From assembly GCF_000376385.1 (NCBI RefSeq), contig NZ_AQWN01000012.1, forward strand, positions 48,324 to 112,323: a stretch of DNA of 64,000 bases, in the 5' to 3' direction. Of the stretch, positions 26,175-37,143 are shown one piece after another. The notes beneath the pieces were generated by a model. It searched no databases. It had not been told where the DNA came from and worked only from the letters and a program-made list of their open reading frames with translations. The DNA is from Desulfurispora thermophila DSM 16022. GTDB taxonomy: Bacteria; Bacillota; Desulfotomaculia; Desulfotomaculales; Desulfurisporaceae. How positions within the stretch are numbered: position 1 is the first letter of the stretch; every line of letters starts with the position of its first letter. A program made the position numbers and the translations under genes.

Positions 26175-26360
26175 TTATTTCAATATCCCGATTTCCCGCT
26201 GCAGGTCGGTGTTCACCCAGATGCCATCGAAACCCGAGGGATCGGGGTCGGAGACGGCTACGTAGATCCACTTGCCCTTGACCTGGGTGACTACGCCGTC
26301 AAAGCCGTTATCCTCACCGTCGCGGCGGATGAAAACGCGTTTGCCTTGCAGAAAGTCCAT
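26175..26360 (-). CDS. Small SH3-like hypothetical protein
   Basis: The 61-residue protein (MDFLQGKRVFIRRDGEDNGFDGVVTQVKGKWIYVAVSDPD...) looks like a small beta-barrel with alternating hydrophobics. The ribosome site AAGGAGGAT is good. It lies 16 bases after the Ser/Gly-rich secreted protein gene in the same direction. No family is recognised. Confidence 0.65.
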   Translation of the reverse strand: MDFLQGKRVFIRRDGEDNGFDGVVTQVKGKWIYVAVSDPDPSGFDGIWVNTDLQREIGILK

Positions 26361-26376
26361 TTTAATCCTCCTTCCC

Positions 26377-27114
26377 CTACACCCGACGCATCCTTTTCAC
26401 CAGCCAGTAAATCACTGCGGCCAGCACAAGCAGGGTAATAAACCAGGTTAGCAGGCGCGGGGCGTAGTAGTGGTATCCGAAGGGTGTGTAATAGTAGTTG
26501 GGCTGGAAAAAAGCCCGGGCGTACCAGGGCAGGCTCCAGTAGTAATCGTGGTAATAGTAGGGTGGTTTGGGCACTTTACCGTACACACCCACAGGCGGCT
26601 TATAAGGATATTTAATTTTGTCCTGGTAAGCGGGCAGGTCCCAGCTGCCGCTGTAGGAGCCCGTGGCTGTGCGGTAGGAGGTTGTGCCCGTGCTGTAGCC
26701 TCCGCCGGTCTGGCCGAAGTCCTTGCTTAAAGAGGGCGGTGTGCTGCTGCGGGGCGTGGCAAAACTCTGCCGGTCGGTACTGTAGCCACCTCCCGCGCTG
26801 TGCTGGCCACCGCCCGGGCTGCTGTCGCTTGCGGTGCTGGACAGGCCGGAGCTGCTTTTGCTGCTGGAAGAAGAACCGAAAAAACCGCTCAACCAGCCTT
26901 TGCTGCCGCCTGATGACGAACTGTAAGAGCTGTGGCTGCTGCTAAAGCCGCCGCCCCGCGGGGCGCTGGAAAAGCTGCTGCGCCCGCCGCCGGAGAAACC
27001 GCCCCGCCCGCCCCGGGCCAGGGCGACACCGGGCCAGACCAGGGCGGCCAGCACGAAGGCCAGCAGGCACAACCAGGCCAGGCGTTTTTGGGCGGTCGTG
27101 TTGTTTTTGTTCAT
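26377..27114 (-). CDS. Secreted/membrane Gly-Ser-rich protein
   Basis: An N-terminal signal or membrane segment (LAWLCLLAFVLAALVWPGVALA, 12-33) precedes a long low-complexity Gly/Ser region (35-150), a Pro/Tyr-rich part (KYPYKPPVGVYGKVPKPPYYYHDYYW) and a C-terminal membrane helix (about 220-240) with a short basic tail. The low-complexity segment is likely disordered outside the membrane. It follows pspA by 10 bases, so an envelope-stress partner is plausible. No known family is recognised. Confidence 0.7.
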   Translation of the reverse strand: MNKNNTTAQKRLAWLCLLAFVLAALVWPGVALARGGRGGFSGGGRSSFSSAPRGGGFSSSHSSYSSSSGGSKGWLSGFFGSSSSSKSSSGLSSTASDSSPGGGQHSAGGGYSTDRQSFATPRSSTPPSLSKDFGQTGGGYSTGTTSYRTATGSYSGSWDLPAYQDKIKYPYKPPVGVYGKVPKPPYYYHDYYWSLPWYARAFFQPNYYYTPFGYHYYAPRLLTWFITLLVLAAVIYWLVKRMRRV

Positions 27115-27124
27115 GGTTGATCTC

Positions 27125-27796
27125 CTACTCTTTGCCCAGCTGCTTTTTCAGGGCGGCCAGTTCGTCTTCCACGGCCGCCTTGCCGGCCTCGGCCTGCAGG
27201 CGGGCAAACTCGTCCTCCAGGGTGTTGTTCACCGCCAGATTGGTGGCCCGGGCCTCGGCTTCCAGCCGGTCCACCTTGTCGCGCATGCGCTCGAAGTCGC
27301 TCAGGGCATCCAGCTGGGAAAGCTTTTGCACGGCCTGACCGGCTTCTTTCATGGCTTTGGCCCGCCGCTGGCGCAGCACCAGTTTTTCCCGCTCGTCGCG
27401 GGCCTTTTGCAGCTTTTCTTCCAGCTGGCGGTAGCTGGAGCGCAGTTCGGCCACCACTTTTTCCTGCTCGGCCAGCTGCAGTTTCAGGTCGCCCAGCTTT
27501 TGCTCGGCGGCCTGTTTGCGCTCTAAAGCGATACGGGCCAGGTCGTCCCGGTTTTGCTGCACGGCCACTTTGGCCTGGCTGAGCCAGGACTGGATTTCGC
27601 TTTCGGTGGCGGAGATTTTTTGCCGCAGCTGCATTTCGTCGGCCACGGCCCGGTTGACCTGCAGGTTGAACTCTTTCAGCTGTTCCATGGCCCGCTCAAT
27701 GTACAGGTTGAGCATTTTTTCCGGGTCTTCCGCTTTGTCAATCAGGTCGCGGAAATTGGCTTCCAAGAGATCCTTCAGTTTACTGAACAGTCCCAT
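27125..27796 (-). CDS. pspA: PspA/IM30 family phage-shock protein
   Basis: This ~223-residue coiled-coil protein begins MGLFSKLKDLLEANFRDLIDKAEDPEKMLNLYI and continues with long heptad-rich helices, as in PspA/Vipp1 (usual length 220-230). The family forms ESCRT-III-like rods that protect a leaking membrane. The start is placed at ATG 27796 by homology; no strong ribosome site is visible, and a GTG at 27811 is possible. It groups with a DUF350 membrane protein and a Ser-rich membrane protein. Confidence 0.93.
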   Translation of the reverse strand: MGLFSKLKDLLEANFRDLIDKAEDPEKMLNLYIERAMEQLKEFNLQVNRAVADEMQLRQKISATESEIQSWLSQAKVAVQQNRDDLARIALERKQAAEQKLGDLKLQLAEQEKVVAELRSSYRQLEEKLQKARDEREKLVLRQRRAKAMKEAGQAVQKLSQLDALSDFERMRDKVDRLEAEARATNLAVNNTLEDEFARLQAEAGKAAVEDELAALKKQLGKE

Positions 27797-27986
27797 ATGT
27801 TGCCCGGGCACCGTCAGGGCCAGGGGGGAGCATCGGTAGTCTGCATGACCGTATTCCGCTTGATCCCCCTTGCCGGCCGCGCCGGGCTGTCCCCCCTTTC
27901 ATTAAGAACAATACCATGGTTTTTCATGCGGCTACGGAAAAGTGAGCAGAAATGCCCGAAGTCCGACGTCTGACGTCTGAAGTCCG

Positions 27987-28409
27987 TTAAAAGATGCTGG
28001 CGCCAATGATAAAGCTCACCGATAGGGAGAAGACCATAGATAGTGCACCCACCGCCACGTTGCCCCGGGCGATTTCCCGGTTGACATTGAGGCGCGGTGT
28101 CAGCCATTCAAAGACCGGGTAAACCAAAAGCAGCAGCACCATGCCCAAAAGGCCCCAGAGCACTGTGTCCAGTGCGCCCGTGTTGCTCAAAATGGCATAG
28201 TGCATGATGTTGGCCATGCCCAGGATCTTGCCGCCCAGGGCCAGCGCTGCCGCCACGTTGCCTTGGGCAATTTCCTCCCAGTCATTGTAGCGGGTGAGCT
28301 TTGTAAAGATATAGATGGTCAAAAGCACCAGGGCGGTTGTGATCACAAAACAGGTCAGGGCCGATTCCAGTTGCCAGAGCAAATTATCACCGCCTTTCAT
28401 CCAGGTCAA
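27987..28409 (-). CDS. DUF350 (YjfL-type) inner-membrane protein
   Basis: The 140-residue protein has four membrane helices in two similar halves (each with I/V-A-x-GN: WEEIAQGNVAAALALGGKILG and REIARGNVAVGALSMVFSLS). This is the DUF350/YjfL duplication. DUF350 genes are often beside pspA-like genes, as here. Start: ATG 28409; a TTG behind AAAGGCGGTG at about 28385 may be the real one. Function unknown; envelope stress by association. Confidence 0.85.
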   Translation of the reverse strand: MTWMKGGDNLLWQLESALTCFVITTALVLLTIYIFTKLTRYNDWEEIAQGNVAAALALGGKILGMANIMHYAILSNTGALDTVLWGLLGMVLLLLVYPVFEWLTPRLNVNREIARGNVAVGALSMVFSLSVSFIIGASIF

Positions 28410-28436
28410 TTATACACCATATAATTGAATAATGGC

Positions 28437-28478
28437 ATAAAAAAATGAGGCTGCCGTTTTTCATGGCAACCTCATTTT
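28437..28478 (-). terminator. Terminator of the tRNA-Lys/tRNA-Glu transcript
   Basis: AAAATGAGG and CCTCATTTT arms with inner GTTGCC/GGCAGC pairing are followed by TTTTTAT on the minus strand, right after tRNA-Glu. Confidence 0.7.
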
Positions 28479-28479
28479 A

Positions 28480-28555
28480 TGGTGACCCCTACGGGATTCG
28501 AACCCGTGTTACCGCCGTGAAAGGGCGGTGTCTTAGACCACTTGACCAAGGGGCC
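28480..28555 (-). tRNA. tRNA-Glu (TTC)
   Basis: Acceptor GGCCCCT pairs with AGGGGTC; the anticodon loop CTTTCAC between CCGCC and GGCGG gives anticodon TTC; CCA is encoded. It is the second tRNA of a two-gene transcript. Confidence 0.96.
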
Positions 28556-28560
28556 TTTAC

Positions 28561-28636
28561 TGGTGAGCCATGGTGGACTCGAACCACCGACACCCTGATT
28601 AAAAGTCAGGTGCTCTACCGACTGAGCTAATGGCCC
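28561..28636 (-). tRNA. tRNA-Lys (TTT)
   Basis: Acceptor GGGCCAT pairs with ATGGCTC; the anticodon loop CTTTTAA between CCTGA and TCAGG gives anticodon TTT; CCA is encoded. It lies 5 bases upstream of tRNA-Glu. Confidence 0.96.
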
Positions 28637-28656
28637 ACGCGCTGTCAGCAATAATG

Positions 28657-28685
28657 ATTTTACACAAAAGGTACTGGCCTGTCAA
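28657..28685 (-). promoter_or_regulatory. tRNA operon promoter
   Basis: TTGACA (28685-28680) and TAAAAT (28662-28657) are 17 bp apart on the minus strand, about 20 bases before tRNA-Lys. Confidence 0.85.
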
Positions 28686-28915
28686 CTGGCTAACGGTTTT
28701 TTATGCGAAAAAAACGCTGGTATTTTTCGGTCATGCGAACTTCAGGGGAAAACGCTACCTTATCCTGACACGGTTGTTGTCCGAAACGAGCGACTTGCAA
28801 AGGCCGCTACCGGCACCGGCAAGGGCGCGGCAGGGTTGCCACGCCCATAGCCTGGCGGTAAAGCAAAAACTCTGCCGTGTTTTGCCAAACTTTTTTCCCG
28901 ACGACTGACGACCGC

Positions 28916-30232
<1,317 letters not shown>

Positions 30233-30255
30233 TTAATATATTATATTATTACCAT

Positions 30256-31644
30256 TTAGAGCCGCCGCAGGATTTCCCGCGCCGCAATTACGCCGGCGGC
30301 GGAAGCCTGTACCAGGCCGCGCGTTACCCCGGCCCCGTCGCCGGCGGCAAACAGGTTTTGCACCGCGGTTTCCAGCTGTGGGGTCAGAGTCAGGCGGGAA
30401 GAGTAAAACTTCACTTCCACGCCGTAGAGCAGCGTGTAGCGCGAATAGACGCCCGGGGCAATCTGGTCCAGCGCTTTGAGCATTTCCACTATGGCCACCA
30501 GGTGACGGTAAGGGAAGACCAGGCTCAGGTCTCCCGGCGTGGCCTCGGCCAGTGTGGGCACGGTCAGGCTCTTGGCCAGACGGCTCTGGTTGGTACGCTG
30601 GCCGGCCAGCAGGTCGCCCAGGCGCTGCACAATCACCCCGCCGCCCAGCAGGTTGGCCAGGCTGGCGATGTATTTGCCATAGGCAATGGGCTCTTTGAAT
30701 GGTTCGGTAAAGGTCTTGCTGACCAGAATGGCGAAGTTGGTGTTTTTGGTCTTTTTGTAGGCGTGGGAGTGGCCGTTGACCGTGATCAGGCCGTCGTTGT
30801 TTTCCAGTACCACTTCGCCGTAAGGGTTCATGCAAAAGGTGCGCACTTTATCATCAAAAGTCTTGGAATAATAAATGAACTTGGCTTCGTAAAATACCTT
30901 GGTCAGCGGTTCCATCACCGCGGCCGGTACTTCCACGCGCACGCCGATGTCCACCGGGTTGATCTCGGTGGTCAGGCCCAGCTTTCTGGCTTCGCCCGCC
31001 AGCCACTCCGCACCCTCCCGGCCGGGAGCTAAAATCACCTGCCCGGCGGAAATGACTTCACCGCTTTGCAGGCGCACGCCCCGGGCAGTGTTATCTTCTA
31101 CGAGCACTTCGGCCACGGGGCACTGGGTGCGAATCTCCACTCCGGCCGCCAGCAGGTGGTTTTGCATGTTTTGCAAAATCTTCATGCAGCGGCCCGTGCC
31201 CAGGTGCCGGATGACCACCGGGATGAGCTTGAGCTCGGCGTGCACGGCCTGGCGCTGGAATTTTTCTATCTCAGCCTGCTGTTCCAGGCCAAAAACCTGG
31301 TTGGGCGCGCCGAACTCCAGGTAGGTTTCGTCCACATACTGGATCATTTCCTGCAGGGCGCTTTCGCCGATATACTGATCCAGCGTACCGCCGATTTCCG
31401 TGGAAAGGGTCAACTTGCCGTCGCTGAAAGCGCCGGCGCCGCCCCAGCCGCAGACCGTGGAACAGGGCCGGCAGTGGTAGCACTGGTTATTTTTCTCCTT
31501 GGAGGGACAAAACCGCTGATCCAGATTGCGGCCCTTTTCCAGGATCAGCACTTTGACGCCGGGTTTTTGCCTGGTAAGCTCCAAAGCGGCAAAAATCCCG
31601 GCCGGGCCGGCGCCGACAATGACTACGTCGTAACTTTTTTGCAA
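30256..31644 (-). CDS. FAD-dependent dehydrogenase (geranylgeranyl reductase-like flavoprotein)
   Basis: The best start is TTG 31644 (MQKSYDVVIVGAGPAGIFAALEL), nine bases after AGGAGG; longer starts at 31671 or 31722 would place that site inside. The 462-residue protein has a Rossmann GxGxxG FAD site, a Cys-rich segment (CPSKEKNNQCYHCRPCSTVCGWGG) and the C-terminal NLFAAGDGAGVTRGLVQASAAGVIAA block. This matches the NAD(FAD)-dependent dehydrogenase family often found in Firmicutes near purA. Substrate unknown. The Cys cluster may bind metal. Confidence 0.85.
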   Translation of the reverse strand: MQKSYDVVIVGAGPAGIFAALELTRQKPGVKVLILEKGRNLDQRFCPSKEKNNQCYHCRPCSTVCGWGGAGAFSDGKLTLSTEIGGTLDQYIGESALQEMIQYVDETYLEFGAPNQVFGLEQQAEIEKFQRQAVHAELKLIPVVIRHLGTGRCMKILQNMQNHLLAAGVEIRTQCPVAEVLVEDNTARGVRLQSGEVISAGQVILAPGREGAEWLAGEARKLGLTTEINPVDIGVRVEVPAAVMEPLTKVFYEAKFIYYSKTFDDKVRTFCMNPYGEVVLENNDGLITVNGHSHAYKKTKNTNFAILVSKTFTEPFKEPIAYGKYIASLANLLGGGVIVQRLGDLLAGQRTNQSRLAKSLTVPTLAEATPGDLSLVFPYRHLVAIVEMLKALDQIAPGVYSRYTLLYGVEVKFYSSRLTLTPQLETAVQNLFAAGDGAGVTRGLVQASAAGVIAAREILRRL

Positions 31645-31961
31645 TTGTACATCCCTCCTGAATTTGCGCATAAAAAAACCCCAAATGGGCAGCAGTAACG
31701 CTTGCTCACATTTGAGAAGCAATTTACTTGAGTTGGTCTGAACATGTTTTCAGGCATACTTTTAATCACACCACAACATCTTAAATAATATCAGCAGTTG
31801 TGGTGGGTGTCAAGAAAAATTTAATAGGGAACATAAATAATTTGCCGGAATTTGTCCGACCGTATTTTAGAAAAAAGAAGGAATTTTTAGAAAAAAGTAA
31901 AAAATTATTTATTTAAAATATAACAGCTAACAGCAACGCTGTTTGTAAGGAGAGATCAAGC
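31645..31961. other. Divergent intergenic region
   Basis: It separates the flavoprotein and the chemoreceptor. A 9-bp inverted repeat, CACCACAAC (31769-31777) with GTTGTGGTG (31797-31805), lies in the middle and may be an operator. The part next to the receptor gene is very AT-rich with a repeated TTTAGAAAAAAG. No sigma-28 type promoter was recognised. Confidence 0.4.
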
Positions 31962-33623
31962 GTGAAAGGCAAACTTAGTTCTGTGGGCTTTAAGTTGGCT
32001 GCCCTGCTGGTGGTGGTGCTCCTGCCCTTGTACAGCGGCATCACTTTGTACAATGCTTCCCAGGAGAGCAAAAATATTCTCGCTTTACACCAGGAAAAGG
32101 CCACCAGTCTGGCTGTGGCCGGGGCGGCCGCCATTGGTAAATTGTTGGAAGATGCCATCATGAGCGGTCAACTGACGTCTGAACAAGTCTTTGACACCAA
32201 CTACCGGGAAATCCCCGGTACCAACCCCAAGCGTTACAAGACGGCCTATGACGATTGGACCGATGTCCATTTCCCATCCGTCATTGACCGGTTTTTACAA
32301 GATGATGATGTGATTTTTGCTGTCGCTGCCGATATTAACGGTTACCTGCCAACCCACAACAGTAAATACCGGCAGGGCGATTTCAGCAGCTCCACCAATC
32401 GCACCAAGCGCATTTTTAATGATGAAGTAGGTACAAAAGCTGCGCGTAACACCGGCCAGCCCCTGTTGCAGGAGTACAAGCGGGACACGGGGGAGATCAT
32501 GTGGGATGTTTCCGCCCCCATCATGGTGCAGGGCCGGCACTGGGGCACTTTCCGGGTGGGCTATTCCATAGATAACACCTACCAACAGCTGGCGGCCGCC
32601 CGCTGGCGCACTGTGTACAGCAGTCTCTTGTTCGTGGCGGTGCTGTGCGGTTTGGCCTACTTCATAGCCCGGATGGTGGCACGCCCGCTGCGCATGACCC
32701 TGCGTTCGGTCAACCTGCTGGCGCAGGGCAACCTGGCCGATGCCCGGGTGGATTACCGGAGCGGAGATGAGTTCGGTCAGTTGGTGGACGGCTTTAACCA
32801 GATGCGGGAAATCTTGGCCGGGTTGCTCAAGGAGATTGAGAGCAAGAGTATCAACCTGAGCAGTTCTGCGCAGCAGCTTACGGCCAACGCCCAGCAGACG
32901 TCGGCCGCCGCCACGGCCGCCGCTTCCACTGTGAGCGAGATTGCCGCCACCATGGAGCAGGTGAATTCGAGTGCGGGTGAGGTGCTGTTGGAGGCTCGGG
33001 CTACCACCACCCAGGCCCAGCAGGGCAGTGCCAGGCTGGCCGAGATGAACAGCAGTGCTGAACGGTTGGAGCAGGCCACGCGCCAGATCGGCCAGGCCAT
33101 AGGTCATCTGGCCTCCCGCATGCAGGGCGTGGGCCAGATCAGCCAGCTGATTACCGGCATTGCCGAACAGACTAATCTGCTGGCGCTCAATGCGGCCATT
33201 GAGGCGGCCCGGGCCGGCGAGGCCGGGCGGGGGTTTGCCGTGGTGGCCGAAGAGGTGCGCAAGCTGGCCGAGGAGTCGGCCGACGCGGCCCGGCGGATTA
33301 TGCAGTTGATTAACGAACTGCAAAATGAGATGTTTGCCGTGGTGGAGCAGGTGAGCGACAGCGCGGCCGAGGTGAGCGGCAGTGTGGCCAGCACCCGGGA
33401 AGCCGGGGCCATGTTCGGGGAAATTATCGCCCAGGTGGAAAAACTGGCCGAAAGGGTGCAGCAGATTCAGGAAGCGGTGGCCCAGGTGAACGGGGCCGTG
33501 CAGGATGTGGCGGCCACCGTGGAAGAGCAGAGCGCCACCAACCAGGAAGTGTCGGCATCGGCCGAGGTGCTGGGCCGCCTGGCGGTGGAACTGCAGGACA
33601 TGGTCCAGCGGTTTAAGGTTTAG
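31962..33623 (+). CDS. Methyl-accepting chemotaxis protein
   Basis: The 553-residue receptor starts at GTG 31962 after AAGGAGAG. Layout: TM1 (about 10-30), a periplasmic-type Cache sensor (about 31-215), TM2 (about 217-240), HAMP (about 240-295) and a signalling domain with the hairpin tip [43 protein letters not shown]. It relays ligand binding to CheA/CheW. The ligand cannot be read from sequence. It stands alone, not in a che operon. Confidence 0.96.
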   Translation: MKGKLSSVGFKLAALLVVVLLPLYSGITLYNASQESKNILALHQEKATSLAVAGAAAIGKLLEDAIMSGQLTSEQVFDTNYREIPGTNPKRYKTAYDDWTDVHFPSVIDRFLQDDDVIFAVAADINGYLPTHNSKYRQGDFSSSTNRTKRIFNDEVGTKAARNTGQPLLQEYKRDTGEIMWDVSAPIMVQGRHWGTFRVGYSIDNTYQQLAAARWRTVYSSLLFVAVLCGLAYFIARMVARPLRMTLRSVNLLAQGNLADARVDYRSGDEFGQLVDGFNQMREILAGLLKEIESKSINLSSSAQQLTANAQQTSAAATAAASTVSEIAATMEQVNSSAGEVLLEARATTTQAQQGSARLAEMNSSAERLEQATRQIGQAIGHLASRMQGVGQISQLITGIAEQTNLLALNAAIEAARAGEAGRGFAVVAEEVRKLAEESADAARRIMQLINELQNEMFAVVEQVSDSAAEVSGSVASTREAGAMFGEIIAQVEKLAERVQQIQEAVAQVNGAVQDVAATVEEQSATNQEVSASAEVLGRLAVELQDMVQRFKV

Positions 33624-33770
33624 TTATCCGGCGCGATGCGGATCGGCCGAATACAATGGGCAAAACATGCGCTTTTATGGAATGCATGCCTGTAAAAAAT
33701 ACCGCCCCGGGAACCGTCCTTGGGTTTTTCGGGGCTTTATAGTATCCTGTTGCCGGTCAAGTTTCCATTT

Positions 33771-35099
33771 TCATATCTCTTCCCGGGCCAGGTTCATAAA
33801 GCGGGTGAATTCCTTCAAAAAGGCCAGCTCCACCACGCCGGTGGGGCCGTTGCGCTGCTTGGCTACAATGATTTCGGCGATGCCTTTTTTTTCGCTGTCC
33901 GGCTTGTAATACTCCTCGCGGTAGATGAACATGACCACATCGGCGTCCTGCTCCAGGCTGCCGCTCTCCCGCAGGTCGGACATGATGGGCCGCTTGTCCT
34001 GGCGGCTCTCCACCGAGCGGCTGAGCTGGGCCAGGGCGATCACTGGCACTTCCAGGTCTTTGGCGGCCGCCTTCAAGGAGCGGGAGATGTCGGCGATTTC
34101 CTGCTGGCGGTTTTCCACCCGCCGGTTGGCCGTGAGCAGTTGCAGGTAGTCCACCACCACCAGGCCCAGGCCCTTTTCATTTTTCAGCCGGCGGGCGCGG
34201 GATTTGAGCTGGCGCACCGACAGGCCGGCCGAGTCATCTATGAAGAGAGGGGCCCGGGAAAGGCGTAGCGAGGCGTCCACCAGCCGGCTCCAGTCTTCGG
34301 GGGTGAGATGGCCGCTGCGCACTTTTTGCTGGTCCACCATGGCCTCGGCGCACAGCACCCGCTGCACCAGCTGGGCGCGGGACATCTCCAGGCTGAACAC
34401 GGCCACGGGCACCTGGTGTTTTAAGGCCGCGTTGTGGGCCACGGTCATGCCAAAACTTGTCTTGCCCATGGCCGGCCGGCCGGCGATGATCACCAGATCG
34501 CCCGGCTGCAGGCCGCAGAGCAGGCGGTCTAAGTCCACAAAACCGGTCTGCACGCCGCTGATTTTGCCCTGGTTCTGGTAGCGGTGCTCAATGATTTTGA
34601 AAATCTCCTGCAGTATCTCCTCCAGCGAGCTGAAGTCGCCCAAGGCGCGACGGTTGGCCAGATCCATGAGCAGGCGCTCGGCCTCGTCAATCAGCCGCTC
34701 GGCCGCCTCCTTGCCCTCGTAGCCCATGCCGGCGATCTGGGTGGCGGCGCTGATCACCTTGCGCAGGAGCGATTTTTCTTCCACAATGCGGGCGTAGTGT
34801 TCGGCGTGGATGGCCGTGGGCACCAGGCCGGCCAGGGTGGCCACATAGGTGACGCCGCCCACCTTTTCCAGCACACCCTGCTGCCTCAAGTGGTCGGCCA
34901 CCGTGATCAGGTCGGGCGGCCGGCCGGCTTCGTCCAGCTGCAGCATGGCGGCGTAAATCAGTTTGTGGCTTTCCAGGTAGAAGTCGTCCGGCTTTAAGAA
35001 ACGGGCCACTTTGGGCAGGGCGTCTTTGTCCAGAAAGATGGAGCCCAGCACCGCCTGTTCGGCATCGATATTCTGGGGCATTTGTTCATACTGTTTCAT
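33771..35099 (-). CDS. dnaB: Replicative DNA helicase DnaB
   Basis: At 442 residues it has the DnaB N-terminal domain (MPQNIDAEQAVLGSIFLD) and the RecA-like C-domain with Walker A GRPAMGKTS, the VVDYLQLL Walker B and ALAQLSRSVE / DLRESGSLEQDADVVMFIYRE motifs. It is the hexameric fork helicase. Its position after rplI-lonC is conserved in the group. No intein or extra domain is seen. Confidence 0.98.
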   Translation of the reverse strand: MKQYEQMPQNIDAEQAVLGSIFLDKDALPKVARFLKPDDFYLESHKLIYAAMLQLDEAGRPPDLITVADHLRQQGVLEKVGGVTYVATLAGLVPTAIHAEHYARIVEEKSLLRKVISAATQIAGMGYEGKEAAERLIDEAERLLMDLANRRALGDFSSLEEILQEIFKIIEHRYQNQGKISGVQTGFVDLDRLLCGLQPGDLVIIAGRPAMGKTSFGMTVAHNAALKHQVPVAVFSLEMSRAQLVQRVLCAEAMVDQQKVRSGHLTPEDWSRLVDASLRLSRAPLFIDDSAGLSVRQLKSRARRLKNEKGLGLVVVDYLQLLTANRRVENRQQEIADISRSLKAAAKDLEVPVIALAQLSRSVESRQDKRPIMSDLRESGSLEQDADVVMFIYREEYYKPDSEKKGIAEIIVAKQRNGPTGVVELAFLKEFTRFMNLAREEI

Positions 35100-35115
35100 G
35101 GGAAACTCACCTTGA

Positions 35116-35150
35116 AACGGGTGTGCATCCTTCAGGAAAGCACACCCGTT
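35116..35150. terminator. Hairpin between lonC and dnaB
   Basis: AACGGGTGTGC (35116-35126) pairs perfectly with GCACACCCGTT (35140-35150) around a 13-base loop. There is no long T-run, so it may be a processing or weak termination site. Its arms resemble the stem of the leader at 45689-45808. Confidence 0.45.
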
Positions 35151-35186
35151 AATTATAGTTTTATGAAATGATAAACCTTGCCCGGC

Positions 35187-37085
35187 TTACACCTGCTGGT
35201 CGAGTGCCTCCAGCACCTGGTGCACATCCTGCACCGGTACCACCTGGATGCCAGAAAGGCCCGCCGGCACTTCGGCCGCGTTTTCCGCCGGTAAAAAGAC
35301 GCGTTTTACGCCGGCCTGGCGGGCGCCGTAGATTTTTTCCGCAATGCCGCCCACTGCCCGCACCCGGCCGCGCAGGGAGACTTCGCCGGTGACGGCTACG
35401 TCCTGGGGCAGGGGTAACTGGTTAATGGCGCTGTAAATTACCAGGAAGAGGGCCAGCCCGGCCGAGGGGCCGTCAATGCGCCCGCCGCCCACCACATTGA
35501 TGTGCAGGTCGTATTCCGCCAGGTCCTGACCATTTATGCTGCGCAGCAGGGTAGCCGCGTTGAACACCGCGTCGCGGGCCATGGAGCCGGCGGTCTCGTT
35601 GAAGCGGATGCTGCCCTGGCCGGAGCGGGCGGCCGGGAAGGCCACGGCCTCAAATTCCAGCACGGTGCCCAGGAAACCGGCCACGCCCAGGCCCAGGATT
35701 TTGCCCACTTCGCGGGCGGGGCTGGCTTTGGTGGTCACATAGGGCGTCAGGCGGGCCGCCTGCAGTACCTGGCTCACAATCTCCCGGTCGATGGCGGGCC
35801 TGGCTCTGCTGCCGCTTTTGCGCCGGGCCAGGGCCAGGCTGTAGGCATCGGCCAGAATGTTGATGGCCTTGCGCCCTTCAATGGTGTATTCGGCAATCAG
35901 CTCGGCCGCCCCCGGTTTCAGGTTGACCTGTAGTTTCTGTGCCGCCTGCTGGACGATTTGTACCAGTTCGGCCGGCGTCAGGGGCTGGAAGAAAATTTCG
36001 GCGCAGCGCGAGCGCAGGGCGGGGTTTATTTCCTCGGGCTCGCGGGTGGTGGCGCCAATCAAAATAAAATCCGCCGGTGCTCCTTCTTCAAACAGTTTGC
36101 GCACATAGCTGGGCACCTGCGGGTCATGGGGGTCGTAGTAGGAGGAGTCAAAGTAGACGCGCTTGTCTTCCAGGACTTTTAAGAGTTTGCTCTGCAACAG
36201 CGGGTCCATTTCGCCGATCTCATCAATGAAGAGCACGCCGCCGTGCGCTTCGCTGACCAGGCCCAGTTTGGGTTCGGGTACGCCGCTCTCGGCCAGGTCG
36301 CGGCGCGCCCCCTGGTATATGGGGTCGTGCACAGAGCCCAGGAGCGGGTTGGTCACTTCCCGCGGGTCCCAGCGCAAAGTGGTGCCGTTCACTTCCACAA
36401 AGGGGGCGTCGGCGGCAAAGGGGCTGTGTCCCAGCTGACGGGCCGCGGCCAGGGCCAGACGGGCGGCTGTGGTCTTGCCCACACCGGGCGGCCCGTAAAG
36501 CAGCACATGCTGGGGATAGGGCGAGGCCAGTTTGGCCAGCAGTGCCTGCACGGCCTGGCTCTGGCCCACAATCTCTTCCAGGGTGCGCGGGCGCAGGAAT
36601 TCCATGGCCGTGCGGGCCAGCTGCTTGCTTTCCATTTTTTCCAGCACGGCCAGCTTTTTCAGGGTGCGGGCGTTTTCCGGCCCGCTGTTTTCTTTCATCA
36701 CCTGCAGGCGGATCTCTTTAACATAGTCTTCGTGGCGTTCGCGCAGGCGGTCGTTGATTTTTTTCTCCAGTTCGTCTTCCACTGTACGGCGGGCGATGAT
36801 TTCCGCCAGTTCGTCTTCCAGTGAACTGATTATCGAGGGAATGCTGGCTATTTCCGGCACCTGGTCCAGGGTGGGGTCTTCGTAGATCAGGCGCTGCAGC
36901 CCCAGCACCCGCTCACCCGGGTCGGCCGAGCGCATGAGTTTTAGAGCGCCCAGCTTGCCGCCCCGCAGGACCAGTTTGTCCGGGCCGTACAGGTCGGCCA
37001 GCAGGTTGTAAAGCGAGGCAATTTTCTTTTCCAGTCGGGTCAGGTTGTTTTTTTGTCTGGTTTTGCCAGCAGAAGATGTGCGCAC
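35187..37085 (-). CDS. lonC: ATP-dependent Lon-family protease (LonC type)
   Basis: The start is taken as GTG 37085 (MRTSSAGKTRQ), six bases after AAAGGGGA; a longer frame to 37163 lacks a site. The 632-residue protein has a charged helical N-terminus instead of the Lon substrate domain, an AAA+ module with GPPGVGKTTAARL and LFIDEIGEMDPLLQSKLL, and a C-terminal Lon peptidase domain with the Ser-Lys dyad in GGRIDGPSAGLALFL and IAEKIYGARQAG. Between dnaB and rplI this is the conserved LonC-type gene of the group. Confidence 0.92.
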   Translation of the reverse strand: MRTSSAGKTRQKNNLTRLEKKIASLYNLLADLYGPDKLVLRGGKLGALKLMRSADPGERVLGLQRLIYEDPTLDQVPEIASIPSIISSLEDELAEIIARRTVEDELEKKINDRLRERHEDYVKEIRLQVMKENSGPENARTLKKLAVLEKMESKQLARTAMEFLRPRTLEEIVGQSQAVQALLAKLASPYPQHVLLYGPPGVGKTTAARLALAAARQLGHSPFAADAPFVEVNGTTLRWDPREVTNPLLGSVHDPIYQGARRDLAESGVPEPKLGLVSEAHGGVLFIDEIGEMDPLLQSKLLKVLEDKRVYFDSSYYDPHDPQVPSYVRKLFEEGAPADFILIGATTREPEEINPALRSRCAEIFFQPLTPAELVQIVQQAAQKLQVNLKPGAAELIAEYTIEGRKAINILADAYSLALARRKSGSRARPAIDREIVSQVLQAARLTPYVTTKASPAREVGKILGLGVAGFLGTVLEFEAVAFPAARSGQGSIRFNETAGSMARDAVFNAATLLRSINGQDLAEYDLHINVVGGGRIDGPSAGLALFLVIYSAINQLPLPQDVAVTGEVSLRGRVRAVGGIAEKIYGARQAGVKRVFLPAENAAEVPAGLSGIQVVPVQDVHQVLEALDQQV

Positions 37086-37143
37086 ATGGCGTCCCCTTTC
37101 TAGTGCTACCCGTGCTGTGGTATGTGATATTTTAATGGGAGGT

